Part shown: in pieces, positions 1 through 9,726 of the stretch | How positions within the stretch are numbered: position 1 is the stretch's first letter | How the letters are laid out: each line of letters starts with the position of its first letter | Assembly (NCBI GenBank): GCA_028278335.1 | Contig: JANQEN010000243.1 | Location: 1 to 49,851 of the forward strand | Direction of reading: 5' to 3' | Source: Chitinivibrionales bacterium | GTDB taxonomy: Bacteria > Fibrobacterota > Chitinivibrionia > Chitinivibrionales > JANQEN01 | Length of the DNA: 49,851 nt | The notes under the pieces: generated by a model | Databases searched by the model: none | Seen by the model: the letters and a program-made list of their open reading frames with translations, nothing else | Told to the model about the DNA's origin: nothing | Translations under genes and position numbers: made by a program

Positions 1-329
1 CGGTTTATGTCACTATTCCCGGTTACCTCCTTTCAGATAACTAGATTACACCCATGTCGGGCACACGCCTTCCCCTGCTTCGCAGGGTCGCCGTGGCTCC
101 AGAAACAATTTCCTCCCTATGGGTAGGGTTCCCCTTCCAGTCGGTCCTCACTTTGTTTGGACTGGCCTTCCAAATACATTTAAAAACTTTTCAATTTAAC
201 TACCGAGAAAGTACCCAATTCATAGATGATCATCATTTTATTCTTATACATTGAAAAGCCTCACACCAATCCCGGCAATTGGTATATTAAACTCATAATT
301 GAGACCAAACATTTACCCTCTGAGAAGTT
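1..329. other. Gene-free left edge with a GC-richer, possibly structured block
   Basis: I find no convincing gene here. Bases 1 to about 170 are richer in G and C than the AT-rich DNA that follows, and contain short self-complementary pieces such as CCCTGC-TTCG-CAGGG near 75-90 and CCTA-TGGG-TAGG near 116-128. Read on the minus strand, the block resembles the start of a structured RNA running off the window, for example domain I of a group II intron, but I cannot confirm any family. Bases 170-329 are AT-rich and should hold the promoter of the gene at 330. Confidence 0.3.
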
Positions 330-1265
330 ATGAAAAAAAGATTGCTCTATAAACTGTTTGTGGGATTTTTACTGGTTTTTCTCTCTCTGGCAAATGCTGG
401 GCAGGACTCAACAAAACAGAGAAAGAATATTTGGACCTTGATCTACGAGAATTTTGAGTTCATGCCCGAGTATCATATGGAGTCGGATCTTTTGGCCTTT
501 TTCTTCCAGGGTGATCGGCCTTACTTTAAGGAACGTTATTTTTTAGAAACCAATTTAGACATCGAATTTGCCCTTGTCTCCTTTAGAGAGTTTGCCTTTT
601 GGGTGTGGAGTTTTGAGTTTCTCACTGGAATGGGGCGGCAGTCCGATGATGTGCTATTTGACCCAGTAGACATTACCTATGGTATTGTGCCAACCTTTGA
701 GTTTCGATTACCTAAAGTTAATGCGCAAATCGGCGTGAATCATCACTGCTTTCATGAGATCGATCGTCATGATTACCCAACGGTCTATTGGAACAAACTC
801 TTTGCTGGTGTTGGATCAAAGAACATGCGAGTCTATGATTATTGGGCAGCGCTTAAGGAGACTGCAGGGTGGACCATGGAGAATCGCATTGCCTGGTATG
901 CCTCTGGTGGATGGTATGTGAGAAAATTTTTCGGTATTTTGCGTGAGTCTACGATAAATGGTATCAATAGGAATCTTTTAGAGATTTCTGGAAGAGGACG
1001 TTATGCCTTTTACCGGCGCAAGAGTTGGATTGTCAATGCCTTTGGTGAAGCAACCCTAGGGTATTATAAGGAACTTGCGGGACAACCAAAGGAGCGGGGA
1101 GCCTATTGGCGAATTGATCTTGGTTTGGAAAACAATTTTCGCCGGGGTAAGCGGGGATGCATGTTCTTTGCGATCCTCACCTTTGATGATCTTCCTAAAT
1201 ACCAGGGACTTCCCCGGTTTAGCAAACAGGGGCTTTTACAATTGGGAGTACGTTTTTTCATATAG
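330..1265 (+). CDS. Exported outer-membrane beta-barrel-like protein, unknown function
   Basis: A protein of 311 residues that I cannot assign to a named family. Residues 1-23 form a clear signal peptide (basic start, long Leu/Val/Phe stretch, cleavage after Ala-Asn-Ala). The mature part is rich in aromatic residues, with alternating hydrophobic and polar positions, and ends in Val-Arg-Phe-Phe-Ile, as expected for a beta-barrel whose last strand ends in an aromatic or hydrophobic residue. A His-rich patch (NHHCFHEIDRH) lies near residue 137. The start has only a weak ribosome site (GAGAAG). It is followed by another exported protein at 1498 in the same direction, but 232 bases apart, so co-transcription is uncertain. 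An outer-membrane location is inferred. Confidence 0.6.
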   Translation: MKKRLLYKLFVGFLLVFLSLANAGQDSTKQRKNIWTLIYENFEFMPEYHMESDLLAFFFQGDRPYFKERYFLETNLDIEFALVSFREFAFWVWSFEFLTGMGRQSDDVLFDPVDITYGIVPTFEFRLPKVNAQIGVNHHCFHEIDRHDYPTVYWNKLFAGVGSKNMRVYDYWAALKETAGWTMENRIAWYASGGWYVRKFFGILRESTINGINRNLLEISGRGRYAFYRRKSWIVNAFGEATLGYYKELAGQPKERGAYWRIDLGLENNFRRGKRGCMFFAILTFDDLPKYQGLPRFSKQGLLQLGVRFFI

Positions 1266-1321
1266 GACCTAAAATGAGCGATTTTATTTGGAAAATGTCA
1301 CGTCATCCGCACTACTCCTGA

Positions 1322-1376
1322 GATTTCTTAAAATACTCACTTAATCTTCCAGGTTAAGCTGCGTTTTTAAGAAATC
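1322..1376. terminator. Nested inverted repeat between two exported-protein genes
   Basis: Two perfect 12-base arms, GATTTCTTAAAA at 1322-1333 and TTTTAAGAAATC at 1365-1376, enclose a smaller CTTAA/TTAAG hairpin (1340-1344 and 1354-1358). It lies about 60 bases after the stop of the upstream gene. No T-run follows, so it may be a processing or factor-dependent termination structure rather than a classical intrinsic terminator. Confidence 0.35.
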
Positions 1377-1497
1377 CATTAGCAGCACGGCTAACACAAC
1401 CTTTTCTCAAAACATTCACTCAATTTAGGTCAAACAGGAATTGAGTTTGTTGTTTAAGTAAACCATCACTACACCAATTAGGTGTGACAGAGGAGTT

Positions 1498-2340
1498 ATG
1501 AGATCGGTTATTGTTGTCCTATGTGTCCACTGTGTTCTGTATGCTGCTTTTGAAGAACCCTTTGCTCAGGGATATTCCATGATGAGCTTTGGGACAACTC
1601 TTCAGGAGAATCGGTTTTCCGGAAGACAGCCCTGGGTTCCGGCCTGTTTTGCTGGAGATTCACTTCGCTTTTGTGTGGCTTCGAGTTACTGCAATTTTTA
1701 TGACCCCATGGATAATCTGATAGAGAATGATTTTCGTAAAGCAATGCTTGGGTTTGCTTGCAGAATCAAGAGGATTTGTATTAAGGGGAGTGGATCCTTT
1801 TTTAATGCGCTGAATATCTATGAAGAGATAACCGGTTTTTTCTCCTGTGGTGGAACTATTGCTAAGCACCTTCGTGCAAGTGTGGAGCTGGAGGCTGCAC
1901 GGGCTGGGCTTGTTGGGAATAGGCATGAATCGGAGTATCTGCTTTTTGGTGGTGCTTCTGTTTGGGTGCCCTGGCCTTTTGCTGCAGTATCTGCACGGTG
2001 TGAAAATGTTGTGCTTAAAAATGCCAATCATCATGGCTTTGCAAAGCCCCTGCGTTTTTCAGTAGGAGTGCATACCAGACCGCACCGATTTGGATCGCAG
2101 GGGATTGTTGTCTCCTATGAACCTTTTGGAGTGGGAGGGATAAATCTCTCTGTTGGTGAGGAGCTGTTTATTCATAAAAACATTGGACTCACTGTAGCTA
2201 TTGCTTCGCAACCACTCATGGTTGGCTTTGGTGTTACTGTGGGGTTTCCCCGCTATGCCATATACTCTGGCTTTGTGCATCATCCCGTATTAGGATGGTC
2301 GCAGGGTGTTGGTATGGAGTATGTTTGGCAGGAGGAATAG
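1498..2340 (+). CDS. Exported beta-barrel-like hypothetical protein
   Basis: A 280-residue protein with a short signal peptide (residues 1 to about 17, ending in Tyr-Ala-Ala). The rest is a series of short alternating hydrophobic/polar stretches rich in Gly, Val and aromatic residues, typical of an outer-membrane barrel of the PorV/FadL kind, although I see no diagnostic motif. It has an unusual number of cysteines for an exported protein. A good ribosome site (GAGGAG) lies six bases before the ATG. It is downstream of another barrel-like gene and upstream of a palindrome-rich spacer and recF. Function unknown. Confidence 0.55.
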   Translation: MRSVIVVLCVHCVLYAAFEEPFAQGYSMMSFGTTLQENRFSGRQPWVPACFAGDSLRFCVASSYCNFYDPMDNLIENDFRKAMLGFACRIKRICIKGSGSFFNALNIYEEITGFFSCGGTIAKHLRASVELEAARAGLVGNRHESEYLLFGGASVWVPWPFAAVSARCENVVLKNANHHGFAKPLRFSVGVHTRPHRFGSQGIVVSYEPFGVGGINLSVGEELFIHKNIGLTVAIASQPLMVGFGVTVGFPRYAIYSGFVHHPVLGWSQGVGMEYVWQEE

Positions 2341-2377
2341 GTGCGATACAATATTAATTTCCATACTTCTTTTGCTA

Positions 2378-2418
2378 CCCTCTCCCCGTGGGAGAGGGGC
2401 TGGGGGTGAGGTTGGGTG
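2378..2418. repeat. GC-rich short interspersed repeat (CCCTCTCCC/GGGAGAGGG type)
   Basis: Arms CCCTCTCCC (2378-2386) and GGGAGAGGG (2390-2398) flank a three-base loop, followed by CTGGGGGTGAGGTTGGGTG. From memory, this phrase recurs as a short interspersed repeat in intergenic regions of many unrelated bacterial genomes; its role is unknown. Confidence 0.6.
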
Positions 2419-2429
2419 TGTTTCGTTCA

Positions 2430-2450
2430 TGTTTGCCATCGTGGCAAACA
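2430..2450. repeat. Perfect 9-bp hairpin TGTTTGCCA/TGGCAAACA
   Basis: TGTTTGCCA at 2430-2438 and TGGCAAACA at 2442-2450 are perfectly complementary around a TCG loop. It is part of the palindrome cluster upstream of recF. Confidence 0.5.
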
Positions 2451-2535
2451 CCCAGCGAGCTGCGCCTTTGACATAATGCTCTCCAATCAAAACAGGCCTT
2501 AGAGCGGCCTTAAAATCCCTGGCTTATGAGTGCAT

Positions 2536-2561
2536 ACTTTCTTTGCACAAGCAAAGAAAGT
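2536..2561. repeat. Perfect 11-bp hairpin ACTTTCTTTGC/GCAAAGAAAGT
   Basis: Arms at 2536-2546 and 2551-2561 with an ACAA loop. A similar 'TTTCTTTGC...GCAAAGAAA' phrase is, as I recall, a recurrent intergenic repeat in several phyla. No T-run follows. Confidence 0.5.
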
Positions 2562-2569
2562 TTGGCTGC

Positions 2570-2589
2570 CGTCGGGCAGTGTCCCGACG
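2570..2589. repeat. Perfect 7-bp hairpin CGTCGGG/CCCGACG
   Basis: CGTCGGG at 2570-2576 pairs with CCCGACG at 2583-2589 around a CAGTGT loop. It is only nine bases after the preceding hairpin, so the two may be parts of one repeat unit. Confidence 0.45.
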
Positions 2590-2741
2590 ATCTTATAGGT
2601 AAATAAAATTGAAATAGTACACTCGATGATGTTATGCAATGGGAGAAAACATATCGGCACAAACTTTTAAACCCTATTATAGTATATTTTTAAGAGAAAA
2701 TTGAATAGCAGGAAAACTCAATCAACAAATAGAACACTACC

Positions 2742-3830
2742 ATGTTTCTAACCTCTCTAACATTACATAATTTTCGCAACTATGAAAATCTGACCCTTGA
2801 TTTTGGTCGTGAGGGTGCTCTTTTTTATGGTGATAATGGGGCGGGAAAAACTAATGTTTTAGAGGCGATCTATTTTCTGTGTACTGGTCGCTCTCAACGG
2901 GGTGCTGCAAAAAGGGATATGATTAGAAAAGAGTCGGATCAATTCTTTTTAGAGGGGACCTTTTTTAATTCGAAGGATAATAAAGAGGTAACACTGTCTC
3001 TGGGGTTTGCCCGCAATCGTGCTTTAGCAATGAAGCGAAACAACAACAAGGTTGCCAAGCTTTCCGAGTTTTTTCTTAACAATAGCATCATCTCCTTTAG
3101 TCCGCAGGATACCTTTTTGATTTATGGCGATCCAACAGAGCGGCGTAAATATATGGATATGCTCTTAAGCTATACAGAGCCTGAGTATCTACATCATCTT
3201 ATTGCCTATAAAACAGTGATGACCCAAAGAAACCGATTGCTTTCTCTTAATCCCTCTGATGAAACCTTGGGGCTCTATGAGGAAATCATGGCAGATCATG
3301 GCAAAGAGATATCTGCATGCCGGACAAAACTATTTTCCTTTATTACACCGGCCTTTTCTTCGTACTACGATCGCATCAGTGGTGAACAGGAACGGTCGGC
3401 GGTGGCCTTTAATCCATCTATTGAGGATGATGAAGAGGAGTGGAAGGGGCGCTTTTTAGCGGTGTTAGCCGCTAACCGTGATAAGGACAATGCTATTGGC
3501 TATACCACAGCAGGGTGTCATCGAGATGATTTTAAATGCTCCATAGAATCACAGAGGGGTAAATCCTTTGGATCCCAGGGGCAGTGTCGATCAATGGCTC
3601 TCTCTCTGAGACTTTGTGCACTGGATTACTTAAAAGAGCATAAACCCGGCAATATACTGATTCTGGTTGATGATGCCTTTTCGGAGTTGGATAAGGGACG
3701 AGCAGAGAATGTCTATGCGCTGCTGCAGGATAGAGGACAGCTCTTTATGACATCCCTTCTCCATCATGAGTGGACCTATAAGAACTTACAACGATTTACC
3801 GTCAACAATAACAGTGTAAGGCCCCAATGA
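2742..3830 (+). CDS. recF: DNA replication/repair protein RecF
   Basis: An SMC-like ATPase that binds single-strand gaps and helps load RecA in the RecFOR pathway. Seen at 362 residues, normal for the family: Walker A GDNGAGKT at residues 30-37, an ABC-type signature region around residue 275 (FGSQGQCRSMALSLRL), and Walker B with D-loop near 304-315 (ILILVDDAFSELD). The N-terminal LTLHNFRNYENL is the usual RecF opening. Its stop overlaps the next start (dciA) by four bases (ATGA), implying translational coupling. It belongs to the recF-dciA-gyrB-surE-gyrA cluster. dnaA and dnaN, often just upstream in other bacteria, are absent; instead there is a repeat-rich spacer. Confidence 0.96.
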   Translation: MFLTSLTLHNFRNYENLTLDFGREGALFYGDNGAGKTNVLEAIYFLCTGRSQRGAAKRDMIRKESDQFFLEGTFFNSKDNKEVTLSLGFARNRALAMKRNNNKVAKLSEFFLNNSIISFSPQDTFLIYGDPTERRKYMDMLLSYTEPEYLHHLIAYKTVMTQRNRLLSLNPSDETLGLYEEIMADHGKEISACRTKLFSFITPAFSSYYDRISGEQERSAVAFNPSIEDDEEEWKGRFLAVLAANRDKDNAIGYTTAGCHRDDFKCSIESQRGKSFGSQGQCRSMALSLRLCALDYLKEHKPGNILILVDDAFSELDKGRAENVYALLQDRGQLFMTSLLHHEWTYKNLQRFTVNNNSVRPQ

Positions 3831-4117
3831 AAAGAAGAAAACCCGATTCACTCAGGAATGTGTTGGATTCGGTATTAACGGACCAAGGCTATATTGATCA
3901 GTACTACAAGTTCGATCTTATTAAAAAATGGCCCTCTATCGTAGGCGAGAGGATCGCTGCTGTTACTGAGTGCTCAGAGTTAAAGAATGATGTGCTCTAT
4001 GTGCGGGTGAGCTCCTCTGCTTGGCGACAGGAGATTTCTTTTCTTAAGGCGGAGCTTATAAAAAAGATTAAAAAAGAGACCCGATGCAAAAAGATTAAGG
4101 ATATTGTTTTTTGCTAG
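3827..4117 (+). CDS. dciA: DciA-like helicase-loading protein (DUF721)
   Basis: A 96-residue DUF721/DciA-family protein. DciA is known to help load or activate the replicative helicase DnaB in bacteria without DnaC/DnaI. The fold signature is visible: a helical N-terminus, then WPSIVGERIAAVTECSELKNDVLYVRV with the conserved Trp-Pro and Gly, then SSAWRQEISFLKAELIKKI. It is short compared with many DciA proteins but complete. It overlaps recF by four bases; a 400-base gap then separates it from gyrB. The recF-dciA-gyr context strongly supports the assignment. Confidence 0.88.
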   Translation: MKRRKPDSLRNVLDSVLTDQGYIDQYYKFDLIKKWPSIVGERIAAVTECSELKNDVLYVRVSSSAWRQEISFLKAELIKKIKKETRCKKIKDIVFC

Positions 4118-6434
<2,317 letters not shown>

Positions 6435-6443
6435 TCAACAACC

Positions 6444-7244
6444 ATGACAACACCCTTGCATATACTATTAACAAATGACGATGGCTACGCTGCTCGAGGC
6501 CTTACGAAACTCTATGAGTCGCTCAAGACAGTGCATCAGTGTGTGGTTGTGGCTCCAATGGAGCAGCAGAGCGGGTGTGGTCATGCCTTTACCTATAAGA
6601 AGCCGCTCTTTTGTCGCACCCTTACCGAGCAGGATCCTGTTCCCGGATATGCCATATCAGGAACACCCTCTGATTGTGTTAAGTTTTCCTTTGGTCACCT
6701 GTTAGATAAAAAACCTGATTTAGTAGTCTCAGGGATTAATGAAGGTAGTAACGCAGGTATTGCCGGATTTTATTCGGGGACCATCGCAGCAGCACGGGAA
6801 GCGGCCTTCTGGCGAGTTCCAGCAATAGCCTTTTCACTTTGCGAGCGTGGGAGCGCTTATCTTGAGGCTTATAAGGACGTTGCTGTTGATCTTATTGCAT
6901 CACTGTATGAAAGATTCGGCACCCAAAAAAACAGTGAGAAGGTTTTTTACAATGTAAACTTTCCTCCCTGTTCTCCAGAGGAGAGTAAAGGTGTACTTGT
7001 TTGTAAACAGAGCCTTTCTTTTTATAACGACACCTATGAAAAAAGAGTCTCCGCTGACTCCAAGGAAGAGTTTTGGATACAGGGAGACCTTGAGGATCTT
7101 GAACCATCTAATGAGTATGATGCTCCTGCTTTGGAGCAGAATTATATAACAATAACCCCACTCCACTTTGACGCAACAGCCTACGATCAACTATCAGCAC
7201 TCTCTGATATACAGGCACCTTTTACTAGGCGGGAGAATTTATGA
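6444..7244 (+). CDS. surE: 5'/3'-nucleotidase SurE
   Basis: A metal-dependent nucleoside-monophosphate phosphatase of the SurE family, 266 residues (family usually about 250). The metal-binding N-terminal motif [12 protein letters not shown] is at residues 8-18, and the second conserved block [25 protein letters not shown] at about 94-118 (Asn binds metal in characterised members). SurE usually sits with pcm, nlpD or rpoS genes; here it lies between gyrB and gyrA, nine bases after gyrB and overlapping gyrA by four bases (ATGA). The last 40 residues are less conserved-looking. The link with gyrase may only be co-expression of housekeeping genes. Confidence 0.94.
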   Translation: MTTPLHILLTNDDGYAARGLTKLYESLKTVHQCVVVAPMEQQSGCGHAFTYKKPLFCRTLTEQDPVPGYAISGTPSDCVKFSFGHLLDKKPDLVVSGINEGSNAGIAGFYSGTIAAAREAAFWRVPAIAFSLCERGSAYLEAYKDVAVDLIASLYERFGTQKNSEKVFYNVNFPPCSPEESKGVLVCKQSLSFYNDTYEKRVSADSKEEFWIQGDLEDLEPSNEYDAPALEQNYITITPLHFDATAYDQLSALSDIQAPFTRRENL

Positions 7245-9712
7245 CAGATGGCGAATTAAAGAACTACGTATTTATAGAAGATGAAATGAAGAAGTCCTAT
7301 TTGGACTACTCCATGAGCATGATTACTGCTCGAGCACTTCCTGATGTACGCGATGGACTTAAACCAGTACATCGACGGGTTCTTTTTAGCATGAGCGAAC
7401 TTGGGCTTGACCATAATAAGCAGGCAAAGAAGTGTGCCCGTGTGGTTGGTGATGTAATTGGTAAGTACCATCCTCATGGTGATTCAGCTGTGTATGATGC
7501 GTTAGTTCGCATGGCTCAGGACTTTTCCTTGCGTTACTGTATGGTAAATGGCCAAGGTAACTTTGGCTCGATTGACGGCGATCCTCCTGCAGCTATGCGT
7601 TATACAGAATGCCGTATGACCCGTCTTGCTGAAGAGATGCTTGTTGACATTGACAAGGAGACAGTCAACTTTGCACCAAATTATGATGACTCCATGACAG
7701 AACCAACGGTGCTGCCAGCTAAAATTCCTTTTCTTTTGGTAAATGGTGCAACTGGTATAGCTGTTGGTATGGCCACCAATATGGCCCCCCATAATTTAGG
7801 TGAAGTTGTTGATGCGGTCTGTGCTGTTGTTGACAATCCAGAAATCGAGGCCAGTGACCTGTTTAAAATCGTGCCTGGTCCTGACTTTCCCACCGGTGGA
7901 ATCATTTACGGCCGGAACGGCATATGGGAAGCCTACAAAACTGGCCGGGGTAAGGTGATAATTCGGGCTCGTTCCACCGTGGAAAGCCTCAGCGGTGATC
8001 GTGAGCAGATTGTCTTTACCGAAATACCCTACATGGTGAACAAATCTAATTTGCTGGAAAAAATGGCCCTTTTAGTTCGCCAGAAGACCATTGATGGGAT
8101 CTCCTTTATTCGTGATGAGTCGGATCGCTCAGGTATGCGTATTGTGGTGGGTGTTAAAAAGGATGCCTTCCCCGATGTTATTCTCAATCAGCTTTACAAA
8201 TTTACATCCCTTCAATCGACCTTTGGCATTAATAACCTTGCTTTGGTTAAAATGAGGCCAAAGTTACTCACTCTCAAAGATATTTTATCTCAGTTCATTG
8301 AACACCGCCATGAAGTAATTGTTAGAAGAACTCAATACGAATTGAAAAAGGCTCAGGAGAGAGCTCATATTTTAGAAGGGCTCAGGATTGCACTTGATAA
8401 TATTGATGAAATTATCAATTTGATTAAAAGTTCATCCTCTCCAGAAGTTGCAAAGAGCAATCTGATGGAGCGTTTTGGTCTCTCTGAGGTCCAGGCAAAG
8501 GCGATTCTTGACATGCGCCTCCAGCGCTTGACCGGTTTAGAGCGTGAAAAGATTGAGAAAGAGTATGAAGAACTTTTAGCGCTTATTGAGAGGCTGCAAC
8601 ATATCCTTCAAGATAAAGCTACACGCTTGACCATTCTTAAAGAGGAATTATTGGAAATTAAAAAACGCTATGCAGATCCTCGCAAAACAGAGATTGTCGA
8701 TGCAACCGGAGATGTCGGGATTGAGGATATGATTGCCGATGAGGATATGATCATCACCATGACCCACGAAGGGTATATAAAGCGATGTCCTGTTGGGGTA
8801 TATCGGGCTCAGGGACGCGGTGGTCGTGGAGTAAAGGGAATGGATTCTCGGGACAATGACTTTGTCGAGTCGATCTTTGTTGCATCGGCTCACTCCTACA
8901 TTCTCTTTTTTACCAATACTGGCCGCTGTTACTGGCTTAAGGTCTATGTCATTCCCGAAGCAGGGCGATACTCTCGAGGACGGTCGATTGTTAATCTCCT
9001 GAATCTTAAACCCGATGAAGAGGTAGCCTCCTTTGTACCAGTTAAGGAGTTTGATGAAACACATTTTATTGTAGCTATAACTGAACGGGGAATAATCAAC
9101 AAGCAACCCCTCAAGGCCTATTCAAACATTCGACGCGACGGCATCAACGCGATTAATCTTAATGAGGGTGATCGTTTGATTCATTGTAAGTTGACCAATG
9201 GAAATAATGATATAATGATTGGGACACAACAGGGACAAGCTGTCAGATTTCATGAGAGTGCAATTCGTGAGTTAGGAAGAAATACGCGTGGAGTGCGCGG
9301 TATAACACTACGGGATGAGGATTCGGTAATTGGTTTGATTATCGCGAACGAGAATGATTATATCCTCTCCGTGACTGAAAAGGGGTACGGAAAACAGACT
9401 GCCATTGCAGAGTATCGTCGGACCAATCGTGGTGGTGTTGGAATTATAAACATTAAAATAACTGAGCGTAATGGCAAAGTTGTGGCAATAAAAAATCTAC
9501 GTCAGGATAAGGATATTGTCATTATAACTCGTAACGGTATTATTATACGCAGCGATGGGTCAAGTATCTCAACGATTGGCCGCAATACCCAAGGTGTTCG
9601 ATTGATAAACCTTGTTGAAGGTGATTCAGTTATTGATGTCGCGCTCTGCGATAAAGAGGCAGAGGATCAAGAGCCTCAAGAGCTTGATCCAGCTGAAGAG
9701 CAATCTGAATAG
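7241..9712 (+). CDS. gyrA: DNA gyrase subunit A
   Basis: The DNA breakage-reunion subunit of gyrase, 823 residues. The catalytic tyrosine is Tyr121 in [10 protein letters not shown]. The quinolone-resistance region [13 protein letters not shown] carries Ser82 and Asp86, equivalent to the sensitive-type E. coli Ser83 and Asp87. The beta-pinwheel C-terminal domain has a GyrA box at 524-530 (QGRGGRG, a variant of QRRGGKG), which supports gyrase rather than topoisomerase IV. The extreme C-terminus is acidic. The start overlaps surE by four bases. The stop lies only 14 bases from the convergent stop of the SLBB gene, with no obvious terminator between them. Confidence 0.97.
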   Translation: MTDGELKNYVFIEDEMKKSYLDYSMSMITARALPDVRDGLKPVHRRVLFSMSELGLDHNKQAKKCARVVGDVIGKYHPHGDSAVYDALVRMAQDFSLRYCMVNGQGNFGSIDGDPPAAMRYTECRMTRLAEEMLVDIDKETVNFAPNYDDSMTEPTVLPAKIPFLLVNGATGIAVGMATNMAPHNLGEVVDAVCAVVDNPEIEASDLFKIVPGPDFPTGGIIYGRNGIWEAYKTGRGKVIIRARSTVESLSGDREQIVFTEIPYMVNKSNLLEKMALLVRQKTIDGISFIRDESDRSGMRIVVGVKKDAFPDVILNQLYKFTSLQSTFGINNLALVKMRPKLLTLKDILSQFIEHRHEVIVRRTQYELKKAQERAHILEGLRIALDNIDEIINLIKSSSSPEVAKSNLMERFGLSEVQAKAILDMRLQRLTGLEREKIEKEYEELLALIERLQHILQDKATRLTILKEELLEIKKRYADPRKTEIVDATGDVGIEDMIADEDMIITMTHEGYIKRCPVGVYRAQGRGGRGVKGMDSRDNDFVESIFVASAHSYILFFTNTGRCYWLKVYVIPEAGRYSRGRSIVNLLNLKPDEEVASFVPVKEFDETHFIVAITERGIINKQPLKAYSNIRRDGINAINLNEGDRLIHCKLTNGNNDIMIGTQQGQAVRFHESAIRELGRNTRGVRGITLRDEDSVIGLIIANENDYILSVTEKGYGKQTAIAEYRRTNRGGVGIINIKITERNGKVVAIKNLRQDKDIVIITRNGIIIRSDGSSISTIGRNTQGVRLINLVEGDSVIDVALCDKEAEDQEPQELDPAEEQSE

Positions 9713-9726
9713 TTAGTTGAAACCCA

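Larger units (their letters stand above)
2341..2741. other. Gene-free spacer containing a cluster of palindromic repeats
   Basis: This 400-base gap before recF has no plausible gene. Its first 250 bases hold four separate perfect or near-perfect palindromes of different sequence, listed individually. The last 150 bases are AT-rich and presumably contain the recF promoter. Confidence 0.6.

Noticed and set aside
54..254. 66-codon plus-strand frame at the left edge
   Set aside because: No ribosome site, odd composition, and it spans the GC-rich structured block and AT-rich spacer without any change in coding character.
1660..2034. Minus-strand frames within the 1498 gene
   Set aside because: Antisense shadows; the plus frame has signal peptide and ribosome site.
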